This document shows positions 45,293-55,924 of a DNA stretch of 64,000 bases, piece after piece. The first letter of the stretch is position 1. Each line of letters opens with the position of its first letter. Origin of the DNA: Aedes albopictus (Eukaryota; Arthropoda; Insecta; Diptera; Culicidae); the NCBI RefSeq assembly GCF_035046485.1, contig NC_085136.1, forward strand, positions 221,592,853-221,656,852. The letters run 5' to 3'. Position numbers and translations under genes: made by a program. The notes under the pieces were generated by a model. That model saw nothing but the letters and a program-made list of their open reading frames with translations. It searched no databases and was not told where the DNA came from.

Positions 45293-47599
45293 TCAGGCCA
45301 CAGTGGAACTGTTGCAGGGGGGTGACGTGACATCCCCCCTCCCGTGAATCCTAGTCGCTTCCGGTTCCTTCAGGACTTCCGCATCAGGTTCACCTTTCTC
45401 CAGCACGTCGAGAACTGCCAACTTCACTGCTGGACGACGAAGAATACCGGATGCTGTTCGGACAAATGCCTGACGGACCCTTCCGTCACGTCCACGAATT
45501 ACCCCTTCTACACGTCCTCGAATCCACTGGTCCTTTGCCGTTCCGCCTACTATCAACACCAAATCTCCAACTGATATGTCCCGTACCTCTTCAAACCACT
45601 TCGACCTACGAGTGATCACTGGAAGATGTTCTTTCACCCATCTTTCCCAAAATCGTTGTGTGATTGTCTGCGCAAGTCTCCAGCAACTCCGTAGTACCAC
45701 CGGCGATCCCACTGGTTCGGTTGGTAGCAGCTTGTCACCGTTGGAAGTCCACAAGAGAAAATGGTTGGGAGTGAGGGCTTCCTCGTCCGCCGATTCAAGC
45801 GGAATGTACGTGAGTGGTCGTGCATTTATCAGGGCCTCTGCTTCCAGTAAAACTGTCTCGAGCACTTCGTCATCCGGTTTACGAGGTGCGTCCGCTATGG
45901 TTCCTATCGCTACCTTGACGGAACGTACGAGACGTTCCCACGCACCCCCCATATGTGGTGCCGAAGGGGGGATGAAAGACCACCGTGTTTTGGTCGTGGT
46001 GAATGTAGCAGCGAGGCCGTTGTTCCGTTTTTCGATTTCCTTCTGCAACTCCTTGTTCGCACCCTGAAAACAAGTCGCGTTGTCTGAGTGGAATTCTGCC
46101 GGCGATCCCCGGCGCGATATGAAACGTCGCACCGCCATAACGCAGGACTCGGTGGAAAGGCTGTAGACTACCTCCAAGTGAACCGCGCGAACGGTTAGAC
46201 AAGTAAAAAGGGCTACCCATCGTTTAACGTTGCTCCTTCCAACTCTGACCAATATCGGTCCAAAGTAATCCACTCCGACGAAAGTGAATGGCCGCACGAA
46301 CGCTTGTAGTCTGGCGGCCGGTAGAGGCGCCATAACCGGAGGGCAAGGAAGGGCCTGTTTTATTCGGCACATCATGCAGTCTCTCGCCACCTTCGCCACT
46401 AAGGAACGGAGTTTAGCTATTTCGAAGCGTTGTCGCATCTCGTTGGTGATGGTTTCTCGATTGGCATGGCGAAAACGTCTGTGGTACCAGTCAGTAATTA
46501 CGAAAGTAATTGGGTGTTGTCTTGGAAGAATAGCTTCGGCCGGTGCGAAGGTTGCGGCACCGACTCGACCACGTAGCCGAAGTACGCCGTGCTGGTCAAG
46601 GAAGGGCCAGTTCTTGTAGATTGGGCTAGATTTTGCGACGCGTCGGTGACGCGTGTTCGGAGAACCTTGCGTTTCCGATAGAATGGCGATTTCTTCGGGG
46701 AAAGCTTCAGCTTGCGCAATCTTCCACAGTATCACCTCAGCTTTTTGTAGCTCATCTTGATGAAGAACACCCAGTTGTAGATCAGCACCTCGTCGTTTAC
46801 GGCGTATGTTTTCAATGAATCGAAACACGAAGCCCATTGACCGGTGCAGTCGGGACCATTGACTGAATCGACTAGCGTCAATCAACGGTGATGTTGTAAC
46901 ATGGGAAAGGCTGGGTCGAAGTTCTTCACATGTAGTTGTGGAGAGCGTTTGCTGAGGCTAGAATTCTTCTGATTGATGAAGGAACGATGGGCCGCTGAAC
47001 CAGGAGCTGGTGGAGCTGAAATTTGGACCCTTTTTCCACTTCGTAGCAAGGTCAGCCGAATTCATCCCAGAAGGTACCCACTTCCACTCCTTCACATCAG
47101 TCACAGTAAGGATCTCGCCGATACGAACCGCTACGAACTTGTTATACCGACGATGCTCCGAACGGATCCAGGCCAGTACGGTGCTAGAATCGCTCCACAG
47201 AAAACGACGGCTGATTTGATAGGTATGGTACCCTTGAATAGATTGCAGTATCCTAATACCTAGGACGGCCGCTTTCAGCTCCAGACGAGGGATTGACAGC
47301 ACCTTAAGTGGTGCCACCTTGGTTTTGGCGCAGATCAACGATACTTGAACTCCCTTTTCGGTTTCCAGTCGGTAGTAAGCCACGCAAGCGTACGCAGAGA
47401 CGCTGGCGTCGACAAGAACGTGTACTTCCAATCGATCGAAATTTTTGGGAAACGGAGAGCTGAAATAGCAACGAGGTATGCGCAAGGTATCCAGTTGCGG
47501 GAAATGAGCTATCCATAGCTGCCAGCGGATGCATAGATGTTCACTGTTTTGTTCGTCCCAATTGATACCCGAAGCCCATATATCTTGCATCAACACCTT
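45293..47599 (-). pseudogene. BEL pol: RNase H and integrase
   Basis: From 47599 the frame gives the end of RT and RNase H, with VLVDASVSAY, SIPRLELKAA and WSDSSTVLAW. A TAG at 46958-46960 interrupts it after HQSEEF, probably a mutated tryptophan codon. The same frame reopens and runs to 45293 through the integrase: the zinc-binding segment from FRHANRETITNEM to DCMMC, catalytic D in GVDYFGP, D in FHSDNATCF and E in MGGAWERLVRS, then a C-terminal DNA-binding region (DISVGDLVLIVGG). All core residues are present, so only the nonsense codon and the upstream breaks are visible faults. Confidence 0.92.
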
Positions 47600-48487
47600 G
47601 CGGCAGCCAATTAATCGTCCCATAATAAATTAAAAAGGTTCCATAAATAATTCAAAAATTACCAATAAATAATTAGGGGTGGAAGCAATAATAAACTAGA
47701 AAAGTTCCATAAACAATTCAAAAAGCGCATAAATAAATCGAAACTTCCCATAAATAATTGATTTTCTAGCAATAAAAAATGTAAGAATTTCCACAAATAA
47801 ATCAACAATTGCAATAAAAAACTATATTTTTTCCAACAAAAATTTTCAAACATACTACATTATAGAACTATGATAGAAAGACTGAAACTATTGTGCAATT
47901 TAACAGACAATCGCTTGCTGTCCAAACTCGCTAACGCTCGTCGGACTTAAAAAAGGGATAACATCTCTGTTCGCATTATACCGGGCAAATTCTTAGATCT
48001 GTGGATTGTCTAGAACCGAATCGACGCAGTTACGGCGCATCGGATTTCGGAAACATCGGCGGCCTTCTGCCGCCTCAGTTCCTCAACCCTCTATGCGGCT
48101 TCGCCGCATGGCTCAGCCGGTACTTTTACCTTGCTCATCAGTTCCTATTTATTGCTAAATTTTCAATTGCTTTTTTGATGTTTTTCAATTGGGAATTTTT
48201 AAATTATTTATGGAAAAATCAGATTTATTTATGGAAAATTTTAACTGTTTTGGTGGAAAAAATGTAGTTATTTATTGCAATTATTGAATTATTCGTGGAA
48301 ATTCCGACGTTTTTTATTGCTCGAAAATCAATTATTTATGGGAAATTTTGATTTATTTATGCACTTTTTGATTTGTTTATGGAAATTTTATAGTTTATTA
48401 TTGCTCCCACCCTTACTTCTTTATTGGCAATTTCTGATTTTGTTACGGAAAATGATCACTTTTTTATGAGTCGTTTATATTTTAGCC
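47600..48487. mobile_element. 888-bp insertion in BEL pol, ACACCTT target duplication
   Basis: The BEL frame stops at 48488 and resumes at 47599, and ACACCTT stands on both sides (47593-47599, 48488-48494). The outer ~220 bp of each side are AT-rich and roughly inverted copies (CCATAAATAATTGATTTTC on the left against GAAAATCAATTATTTATGG on the right). The terminal bases themselves pair poorly. A GC-rich core holds hairpins, including ATGCGGC-TTC-GCCGCAT at 48093-48109. No ORF. A 7-bp (perhaps eroded 8-bp) duplication leaves hAT as one option. Confidence 0.85.
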
Positions 48488-50736
48488 ACACCTTGCCGTG
48501 CACGAGGAAAAATGAAGCAAACCCCAAAGGGTCGAAGAGACTCATTATGACTTTCAGGACCTCTCGTTTCGTTGGTGTGTGGTTTTTGTGGAGAATGTGT
48601 TGTAAATCATCACGCATAGCAAATGTGTACGTGAATACATCTTCCGCCGGAATCCATTTTATCCCCAAAACTGATTCGATTGCTTCAGCGCGCACAAGAG
48701 CGAAGTTTTTTGACGAATCTGGTTCGATCTCCCCAGTTCGTTTTAAAACTTCGTTTTCCGTTGTTAGAAAGTTTCGAATCTCGAAACCGCCCTTGGAGTG
48801 GACCAGCTTTACATCATTCACCACCTGAATCGCTTCATGGGCAGTTTTGAAGCTATCCAGGTAGTCGTCCACATAATGGTGCTCCTTGATAGCGGCAGCT
48901 GCCCGTGGATACTGTAGTGCATACTGCTCGGCATTTGCGTTTTTGACAAACTGGGCAAACGACGGCGAGCAGGTAGAGCCAAACATGGTGACCTGAACTG
49001 CGTAAATCTGCACCGGCTCCTCGGGATGATGACGGAACAAAAACATTTGGGCGTTCCTATCACACGCTTGTAACTTTATCTGGAGAAACATCTCTCTGAT
49101 ATCTCCGGACACTGCGACCGGAAACAGACGGAATCCACTGAGAACTTTGGGTAAAGGAGTGAGTAGGTCAGGACCTTTCAGCAGATAAGAGTTAAACGAT
49201 AATCCGCTCACTTTAGCAGCAGCGTCCCAGATCACACGAATTTTCCCAGGTTTCTTCGGGTTGATAACGACTCCCAAAGGCAGGAACCAAGTTTTTCGCG
49301 TATTGATAGTAGCTGCCTCGGTTTCGTCGACTTTACGTATGTAGCCCTTTCTTTCGAACTCGAGTAGTTGTTGTTCGCTTATGCGTTGCATCATCGCTGG
49401 ATCTCCACGAAACTTGTTCTCTAATGCCTTCATTCTCCGAACGGCCATGGGATACGTATCCGGAAATACCGGATCGTCGCCCTTCCATAGCAGACCGGTC
49501 TCAAATCCACTCGTCGTACGTCGTGTGGTTTCCTCGAGAAGTTGCCTTGCTCTCTTTTCTTCTTCTGATTCCAGCTTCTCGTTCGGAGCGGCGACGCCAA
49601 GACTTTCTAACGTGAAGTAATCTCGCAGCTGGTCGTTCAGGAGGTCGTCAGAAGTCGCTGCTGCAGCCGTGTGGAAGTTTACGATCGCCCTTGGAATAGA
49701 GGTTGGAGAGGCGCGACCGTATACGCTCCATCCCAAGCGGCATTTTGCGGCTATGGGATCGAACGGTCCTCCTTCACGAATCCTTAGCGGTACTCCGAGC
49801 CGTAGATTGTCTAGACCGATCAGCAATTTAGGTCGCACTAGATCATAATCCTCAACGGCAAGACCTTTGAGATGCGGGAAACAGGCGGCCATTTCCCTGT
49901 AGTTAAGCCGCTGGGCTGGTAGTAGTAGGCAGCTTACTGTTCGCGCGTTTCGTAGTTCGAAGTGGTTCTTACTATTTTTCCCAGCTATTTCCAGACTGAT
50001 CTCCTCCGAATTGAGTTCATTGCGGTTTACGTTCCCCGTCCACTGAAGAGTGAGTGGCTTTCGGGGGCCTGATATGCCCAGCTCTTTGGCAAACCCTCTC
50101 TTCCAGCATTGTAATCTGTGAGCCCTCATCAATGAATGCGAAAACCGTTAGACTTTTGCCATTGCCGTAGAGTACTACGGGTAGAACTCGAAATAGAGTA
50201 TAGCCGTCGTTCGATGGACGTTCGTTCGCTGATACATTCACCGAATGCGTCGATGTTGTGGGAGCAGAATTTGGATGGAGAAGAGTACGATGTTTGAGTC
50301 TACACCCCTTGATTCCACATCCTTGCCACGACTTGCACGGCCATTTGCCATGATTGTTTAGGCAGGTTCGACACAAGCCCATATCCTGCACTTTTTGCAA
50401 CCGATCCTTCAGATTGAGTTGTTTGAACATGGAGCAGTCGGCCACTCTATGGCCTTCATGTTCGCATGCTGCACACCGTTTTGGCAGCTTTCGATTGTTT
50501 ACTATCGCTGACCATGGAGATGCGGGATTATCGCTCACATGAGTCTGTACTCTCGCTTTTTCTCTCGGTCTCTGATGATTATCGGTGCTCGGTCCTTTTG
50601 GCAGACCCGGGAGATCGAAGCTCACTTCGTTAGCCGCAGTAACTAGCCTGGCCATGAACTCGCCGAAGGTTGAAACAGTTGCACGTTGATGTTGACCTTT
50701 GAAGGTGGCCCAATCCATCCGCATGGGTCCTGGAAG
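48488..50736 (-). pseudogene. BEL gag-pol: zinc knuckles, protease and reverse transcriptase
   Basis: The gag part (50736 down to about 50130) has CCHC-type RCAACEHEGHRVADC and further paired cysteines (CRTCLNNHGKWPC). The protease follows with FAFIDEGSQITML. A one-base frameshift near 50099 separates this from the next frame, which runs to 48488 through RT with MLGSTC-like and YVDDYLDS (48861-48875) motifs. The RT frame is otherwise open for over 500 codons. Reading joins exactly to the next pol block once the 888-bp insertion is ignored. Confidence 0.92.
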
Positions 50737-50891
50737 CCCAGACAACCAGTCATCGTATAAGATGTTGCATAAGATGATAAAGTGGAGGCCATATGCGTGC
50801 ATGCCTCCATTTAGGCGCATGTAAAATGTACGCATATCGCCTCCACTTTAACATCTTATATAGCATCTTATACGATGACTGGTTGACTGGG
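50737..50891. mobile_element. 155-bp MITE in BEL gag, AG target duplication
   Basis: The termini CCCAGACAACCAGTCATCG and its inverse (one mismatch) extend to about 28 bp. AG flanks both sides (50735-50736, 50892-50893), and gag is in register across the site if one copy of AG is removed. It shares its outer 12 bp with the 1.08-kb element at 3153-4229, and internal GTGGAGGC and GCATAAGATG words. The 272-codon frame beginning at 50835 has its first ~30 codons inside this MITE. Confidence 0.9.
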
Positions 50892-51143
50892 AGCTTCTCG
50901 ACTAGTTCCTGCATAAGCATCGGGTTGGCCAAATGCTCCTCCTTATCCGCTGCCTGAAGATGATCGACGAAATTCTGCACCGTCAAACCAAATTCCAAGA
51001 TTGACTCCGGTCGGTCGTGTCTCGGTCCCGGAGTTCTTCGAATTTTGTCGTGTAACGACCGAATTAACAGTTCAGGGCGACCATAAAGCGTTCGAAGCGT
51101 ACTAATAACATGTGGTACGTTTCCCGGCAGAAGAAGTCTACTA
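50892..51143 (-). pseudogene. BEL gag, middle fragment
   Basis: On the minus strand this encodes LLLPGNVPHVISTLRTLYGR through NFVDHLQAADKEEHL to QELVEKL, the conserved core of BEL Gag (capsid-like region). It is isolated between the 155-bp MITE and the 3.1-kb insertion. The reading frame is open. Confidence 0.85.
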
Positions 51144-51410
51144 CACGCAACCTGAGATTGGCAGATTCTAATACATTTGGGTATGAAACATATACAAATA
51201 TTGTATTAGGGCCTTGCAAATACAAAAATTGGTAGGTGGCAGTATACTAAAAATTGTATTGGCTTCCTAGAACCTGGAAAAGGAAAATTTCGCATGTGTG
51301 CGTGTGCTCTGTCGCACTGGTTTCTCACTATTTGTTCTATTTTTAGACTGATCATGGCAGCAGCGGCGGCATCAAATACCAATACATGTTTAAAAAGAAA
51401 TACGGGCGGC

Positions 51411-51490
51411 GGCGGGAATCGAACCGAGACACTATCATGATACACGGTATCCTGCGCTCTAACCAGCACGGCTATAACTGCACATGAATA
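51411..51490 (-). mobile_element. tRNA-like SINE head within the left arm
   Basis: On the minus strand TATAGCCGTGCTGGTTAGAG is an A box and TCGGTTCGATTCCC a perfect B box, 40 bases apart. The opposite arm of the host element does not carry it, so it is a later SINE insertion or an acquired part. The body may extend to about 51290 (CATGTATTGGTATTTGATGC). Confidence 0.65.
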
Positions 51491-51799
51491 GACAAGAGGC
51501 TGAAAGCCATCATGATCAACACAAACCTGGCTTGGTGATGGAAGTGATACAGCCGCCACACTGCACAATGGGTCCAGAGCCGTATTTGCGAAGACAAAAC
51601 TGTTTAAGCTTCAGCTTCAAGTTTTAAGACACATATTGTGTTTTAGAAAGTTTATTTTCAATTGTTGACCCTATTCCCTATTATTGTTATGTTAGGGTGG
51701 TTCGTCTGGTTGAACTGATTCAAAAATCTGCTTTCTAATAATTTTATTTGCGATGCCATGATGGATGGTGATGGATCGTTTAATTAGAAATTCCACCAA

Positions 51800-53400
51800 T
51801 AAACGGCAAATTTTAAATTTCATAATATCTCAGGACTCTCACCACTTAGAAAGTTGGTGTCTTCGACAACGTTGTTAAGTGAGTCAAGGGCTTACAGTTA
51901 ATGGTCCACTAGGCAGCGCTAGTTACACATTTGCAAAATCATTCAAATGATTGATATTTTTTCGTGAAGTAATCAACAAGCTGTAAGTTTGTTTTCTTTG
52001 AACGTGTCTAAGTCAAGTCAAAGGTTTTTCAGAGAGCTATGTATTAGTCATAATTGTGCAATGTCGCATTTCATTCGGTCCCCTTGATCCAGAGATATAG
52101 CAATTAAACGAAGAACACTCAAATATGAACTACTTTATTAGAGTTGCTCCAATTTTATGTAAAGTTATCCAATCGAGCCCAAATTTGTACCGTTTATAGC
52201 TTACTAGTTGTGCAACTGGCAGGAAAAATTTGAGAATATTTGGTGCATTATTGAAAAAGTTACAACTTTCCAAGTGATCTGAGTCCTGAGATATATGGAA
52301 TATAATATTTGTTTGCTCACTAGCGCTGCCTTGTGGTGGAATTTTGAATCAAACGGCTCATCATTTGTTAGTTCTTGACCAGCCAAATAACATTGCCGAA
52401 GACACCAACTCTCTAAGTAATCAGGATGATGAGATATTTGGTATAAACATTTCATCAGTGTTACGTCTGTTTGTCTCTGGTATGACAGATATCACAGACA
52501 GCAAGACGAAGCACTGGCGAAATTTCCATACCGTACATCTTAGCACCATGATTACTTAAATATTCGGTATACTTGGCAAAGTTGTTAGGCCAGCCAAGGT
52601 TTTACTGGTGATGGGCCGTTTGATTTAAAATTCCACCACTAGGTAGCGCTGACGATAAATTAATTATTGTATTCCATATATCTCAGAACTCTGATTACTT
52701 AGAAAGTTGGTTTCTTCGGCAATGTTGTTTGGTTTATTCAGGCGTTTCAGTTGATTAGCTGATTGGTTCAGGATTCTGCCAGTAGACGGCGCTAGTTGCA
52801 AATTAGTAGAAGCATGTACCTTTCACTTATTATCTCGAATATATTCAGCAACCTGTAACTTTCTATAATGTGTAGGGAATGTTCTCAAATTTTATCTGCT
52901 AGTTGCACAATTAATTAGCTATAAATGGTACAAATTTGAGCTCGATTGGATAATTTTACATGAAGTTGGAGCGACCCTAGTAAAATATTTCATATTTGAG
53001 TGTTCTTCGTTAAACTGCTATATCTCTGGATTAAGTGAACCAAATGAAATGAAATTTTGCACATTTATGACTAATATATAGCTCTTTGAAAAACCTTTGA
53101 CTTGACTTAAATATGTTCAAAGAAAACTAAATTACAGCTTTTTGATTGCTTTACGAAAAAAAACATTCATTTCCATAATTTTGCAAATGTGTAACTTGCG
53201 CTTCCTTGTGGCAAAATTTCGAAACAAGTGGACCATTGACTGTAAGCCCTTGACCTACCAAACAACATTGTCAAAGACACCAACTTTGTAAGTGACCAGA
53301 ATTCTGAGATATATTAAATTTAAAATTTGCTTGACCTCAAGCACCGCCTAGGGGTATATGCAAAAGCATGCTAAGTTTTAAAAATTGCCTAAAACATTTT
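51800..53400. repeat. modular inverted repeat related to the 1.2-3 kb array
   Basis: Units with TTAGAAAGTTGGTGTCTTCG, GGCAGCGCTAGTT and their reverse complements occur at about 51850, 52340-52430, 52690-52790 and 53200-53310. Between them, a segment at 51960-52260 (TTGCTATATCTC-type, CAAATTTGTACC, GGATAACTT) is inverted at 52860-53140. The unit family is the one tandemly repeated at 1225-2960. Part of the arm also resembles the fold-back element at 6119-7039. Confidence 0.75.
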
Positions 53401-53900
53401 TAGCAAGTTGTATCCTTTTATAAAGTCCACCAAAACTATTCAAATTTTGATTACTTGTTCCTCAACGAGTTTGATTTAATTGGTGCAAATTTGGGCTTGA
53501 TTGATTATTCAACTTTACACGAAATTAGAGCCCTTCTATCTATATCTAGTTTTTGACTTCCGTTTATCAAATTACTGTACCTTAGGACTAAGCGAACCGA
53601 ATTAAATTAAATTTTGAAAGTTTGTGACTAATGTATTGGTCTTCATGTATCGTTGGACTCGACTAAAATGTGACCAAAGGCAAAAAAGTTGAAATTTATT
53701 GAAAACTTTTCGAAAAGTTCTAATGATTCGAATGTTTTATCCAAGGGATGAAAGTCTCTTTAATAAAGACAAATCATTCAAATCAATCGAATGTTTTATT
53801 TTTGTAAATTTGCTATGACTTTGTAAAACATTCTGATATTGTATAGAGAATAATTAATCAGCAGATTGTTGGATAAGCCACACTTGATTGACCGTAATCA
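53400..53900. other. AT-rich continuation of the insertion, nothing recognised
   Basis: Inside the 3.1-kb element but without a clear counterpart on the left side. AT-rich, no frame of interest. Contains TTATCCAAGG- and CATTCAAATCAATCG-type words only. Confidence 0.4.
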
Positions 53901-54276
53901 TTTCACAATAATGAAAAAAAAGAAATGACAGAACTTGGCAGAAACATTTTTGTCTTCGTAAATACGGCTCTAGACCCATTGTGCACTGAAAAGCCCGCAT
54001 CCAGCAGGTTGCTGTTTGCAAGTGGAAAATTCCATGTAGACAATAGGACGCGAAGCTCAGCAGCGAAGCGAAAGTTATTTTTAGACGCAACCCGGTTCAA
54101 CTTCTCGGGTTTGAATGGAGGTGTTTGTGTGTAGTGGTATGGAAGCTATGGAACCGTGTAGCGCATCTTAATACAACGAATGGATTATGATTTATCACAT
54201 TTTCTGTACGTTTTTAATACATAAATTGGTAGAAAAGGCATATCGCAATTTTTGGTAGCTTTTCTTGTTTTGCGTG

Positions 54277-55733
54277 TACGCACCGCCTCTCTGGCATGCC
54301 CGGTAAGGCACCGCTGAAGACGCACAAGATTTTTTGCAGTAGCGTACCCACAAGCCACCGTAGACTGCTCGAAACTGCTTATGAAGAGTGGCCAGTCGGC
54401 CGGGTTGCCACTAAAGGATGGTAAATCTTTCCCGACCACTTGCCTCGCCGCTATTTGCTGGGAACTAAGAACACCTGGTGGCTCGTGCTGCATTGCACGA
54501 CTTTCCGCTACAAATGGAGATGGACGAACCAGCGTAGATTCTCTGTTCAGACCGTTTGGAAGATCGACAGGCTCCAGTAGGGTGCCCCTGTGAGCTCCCT
54601 GTAGATCTAGCGAATGGTGTGGTGCTGGTTGTAGATTCGGTAGAGCACTGTATCGATTGGGGGTGCTACAAGATGGCATTGGATGATACGCTTGGTGAAC
54701 TTGACTGAGATTTCCTCGTGGTTCGTCGGAAACATTCACTGGTGGTGTACGGAGATATGCCATCGCGGGAAGTGAATGGAATGGCCTCGAAGAAGACACG
54801 TATTGCTGGAAAGGCTCTCGGGCGGTGGTCGAACGAACCTCCCTAGAACTAACGACTCGCCTCGGTGGAAGCTGATTCCGTTGACGTTCGCTGACCAGTT
54901 CGGAATGAAGAACGAAGGACGAGCGATGGAAACCTCTCGCATCTTGAGCTTGTGGCTCCGGTGATGGTAACTTCGAGATGCCTTTGCTGCCGATAGGTGC
55001 TTCGATGATCAGTTTCGGAGCTTCTCTAGGGGCCGGAGGAACCAGTTCAGTTTGAGGACCATGTTGAATCCCCAAAGTTTTCCCCTCGGTCATCCCATGA
55101 GATGAATTGGTCGCCAACCACTGCGACACCTTTTCTTGGGAATCCGTCATTGACTCCACTACGCTACCACGTTCGGAAATCTGTAACACGATTTCGTTTC
55201 TTTTCTCCAGTGATTCCCATCGGATCGACTGTTGCTTCAGCAGTCGCACTTTTTCCGCTTCCAATGCTCGCTGCCGCAGAATTGAGTCTTCCTCTGCCAG
55301 TCTCTTCTGCTCTTCTAGCTCTTTCTTCTTCACTTCCAACTGACGTTGTGCTTCTTCCCGTTCCAACTTCATAAGCGCCTCTTCTTCGTCCAGCTCTATT
55401 TGTTTCACTCTTGCTTCTTCCTCGATTAATTCTCGAGGCTACCGATGATTTCTTACTGCCAGCTTTCGAGACGGACTTACCTTCCGATGCCTGACCAGAC
55501 GGAATGCGTTTTGTGTGGGATCGTAGACGGGAAGAGATAGTGGAACCTGCAGTATCCTGGTTTTTGCATTGCTTGCAGACGAACGGCCGGCTCTGCATGG
55601 ATTCTCCCACGCCAGCGCAATCAAAGTGCTCCCATAAACGGCACTGATCACACACGATCATATTGGCTCTCGACGAGTCCGGACGACGGCATGTTTTGCA
55701 GGAGAACTCGGTATGATCACGATGTCCTTCCAT
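54277..55733 (-). pseudogene. BEL gag, N-terminal part with PHD finger
   Basis: The likely start is ATG 55733, 33 bp after the 5' LTR. Residues ~10-65 form a C4HC3 PHD-type zinc finger: CKTC, CDQC, then WEHFDC and VCKQC. A basic serine-rich stretch follows, then a frameshift near 55433 (about two bases lost). The second frame has a long charged coiled coil (EEEALMKLEREEAQRQLEVK), a proline/serine-rich linker and the capsid-like DLPSFSGNPADWPLFISSFE, and ends at the 3.1-kb insertion. PHD fingers are known from some insect LTR-element Gag proteins, and a chromatin-reading role is inference. Confidence 0.9.
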
Positions 55734-55766
55734 TGTGCTAACCCACGTACAAAATTTCTTTAAGGA

Positions 55767-55924
55767 TGTTGTGGGGAGTTCGTCCAAATCTTGATTAGCA
55801 AACCAATTTTTATGAATGGTGAGCTTAAAGCTAAAACAGAGATTGATTAGCATGAGACTTACAGGAATTCAGAGCAACTTACAAATTTTGGTGAACTCTC
55901 AGTTCGGAGAGGTATCGTATCACG
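55767..55924 (-). repeat. 5' LTR of BEL/Pao element, truncated
   Basis: Only the gag-proximal 158 bp remain. They match the other LTR up to GTATCGTATCACG and then switch to LINE sequence. About 510 bp, including the promoter side of the LTR, are missing, so this copy cannot be transcribed from its own promoter. Confidence 0.9.

Larger units (their letters stand above)
51144..54276. mobile_element. 3.1-kb inverted-repeat element in BEL gag, TA target duplication
   Basis: TA flanks both sides (51142-51143, 54277-54278) and the ends begin CACGCAA on both strands. An arm segment at 51550-51595 (GCACAATGGGTCCAGAGCCG, TTTGCGAAGACAAAA) is inverted at 53945-53985. BEL gag is in register across the site once this segment and one TA are left out. 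The interior contains a tRNA-like SINE head and the modular inverted repeat at 51800-53400. No transposase seen. It may be one large element or a small one enlarged by later insertions. Confidence 0.8.
44618..55924 (-). mobile_element. BEL/Pao LTR retrotransposon, nested-insertion wreck
   Basis: The 3' LTR (44618-45286), pol, gag and the inner 158 bp of the 5' LTR (55767-55924) can be followed on the minus strand over 11.3 kb. Three foreign segments (47600-48487, 50737-50891, 51144-54276) total about 4.2 kb; without them the element is about 7.1 kb up to the broken 5' LTR, which fits BEL/Pao. Protein order is Gag with N-terminal PHD finger, Gag zinc knuckles, aspartic protease, RT, RNase H, integrase. 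The shared LTR part shows four differences in about 158 bp, so it is older than the Ty3 element. No envelope-like ORF was seen. Confidence 0.95.

Noticed and set aside
45576..46067. 163-codon plus-strand frame in BEL pol
   Set aside because: Antisense shadow of the integrase frame, whose catalytic motifs are intact.
51411..51490. Possible tRNA gene on the minus strand
   Set aside because: B box is perfect, but no closed cloverleaf could be drawn and a non-tRNA body follows.
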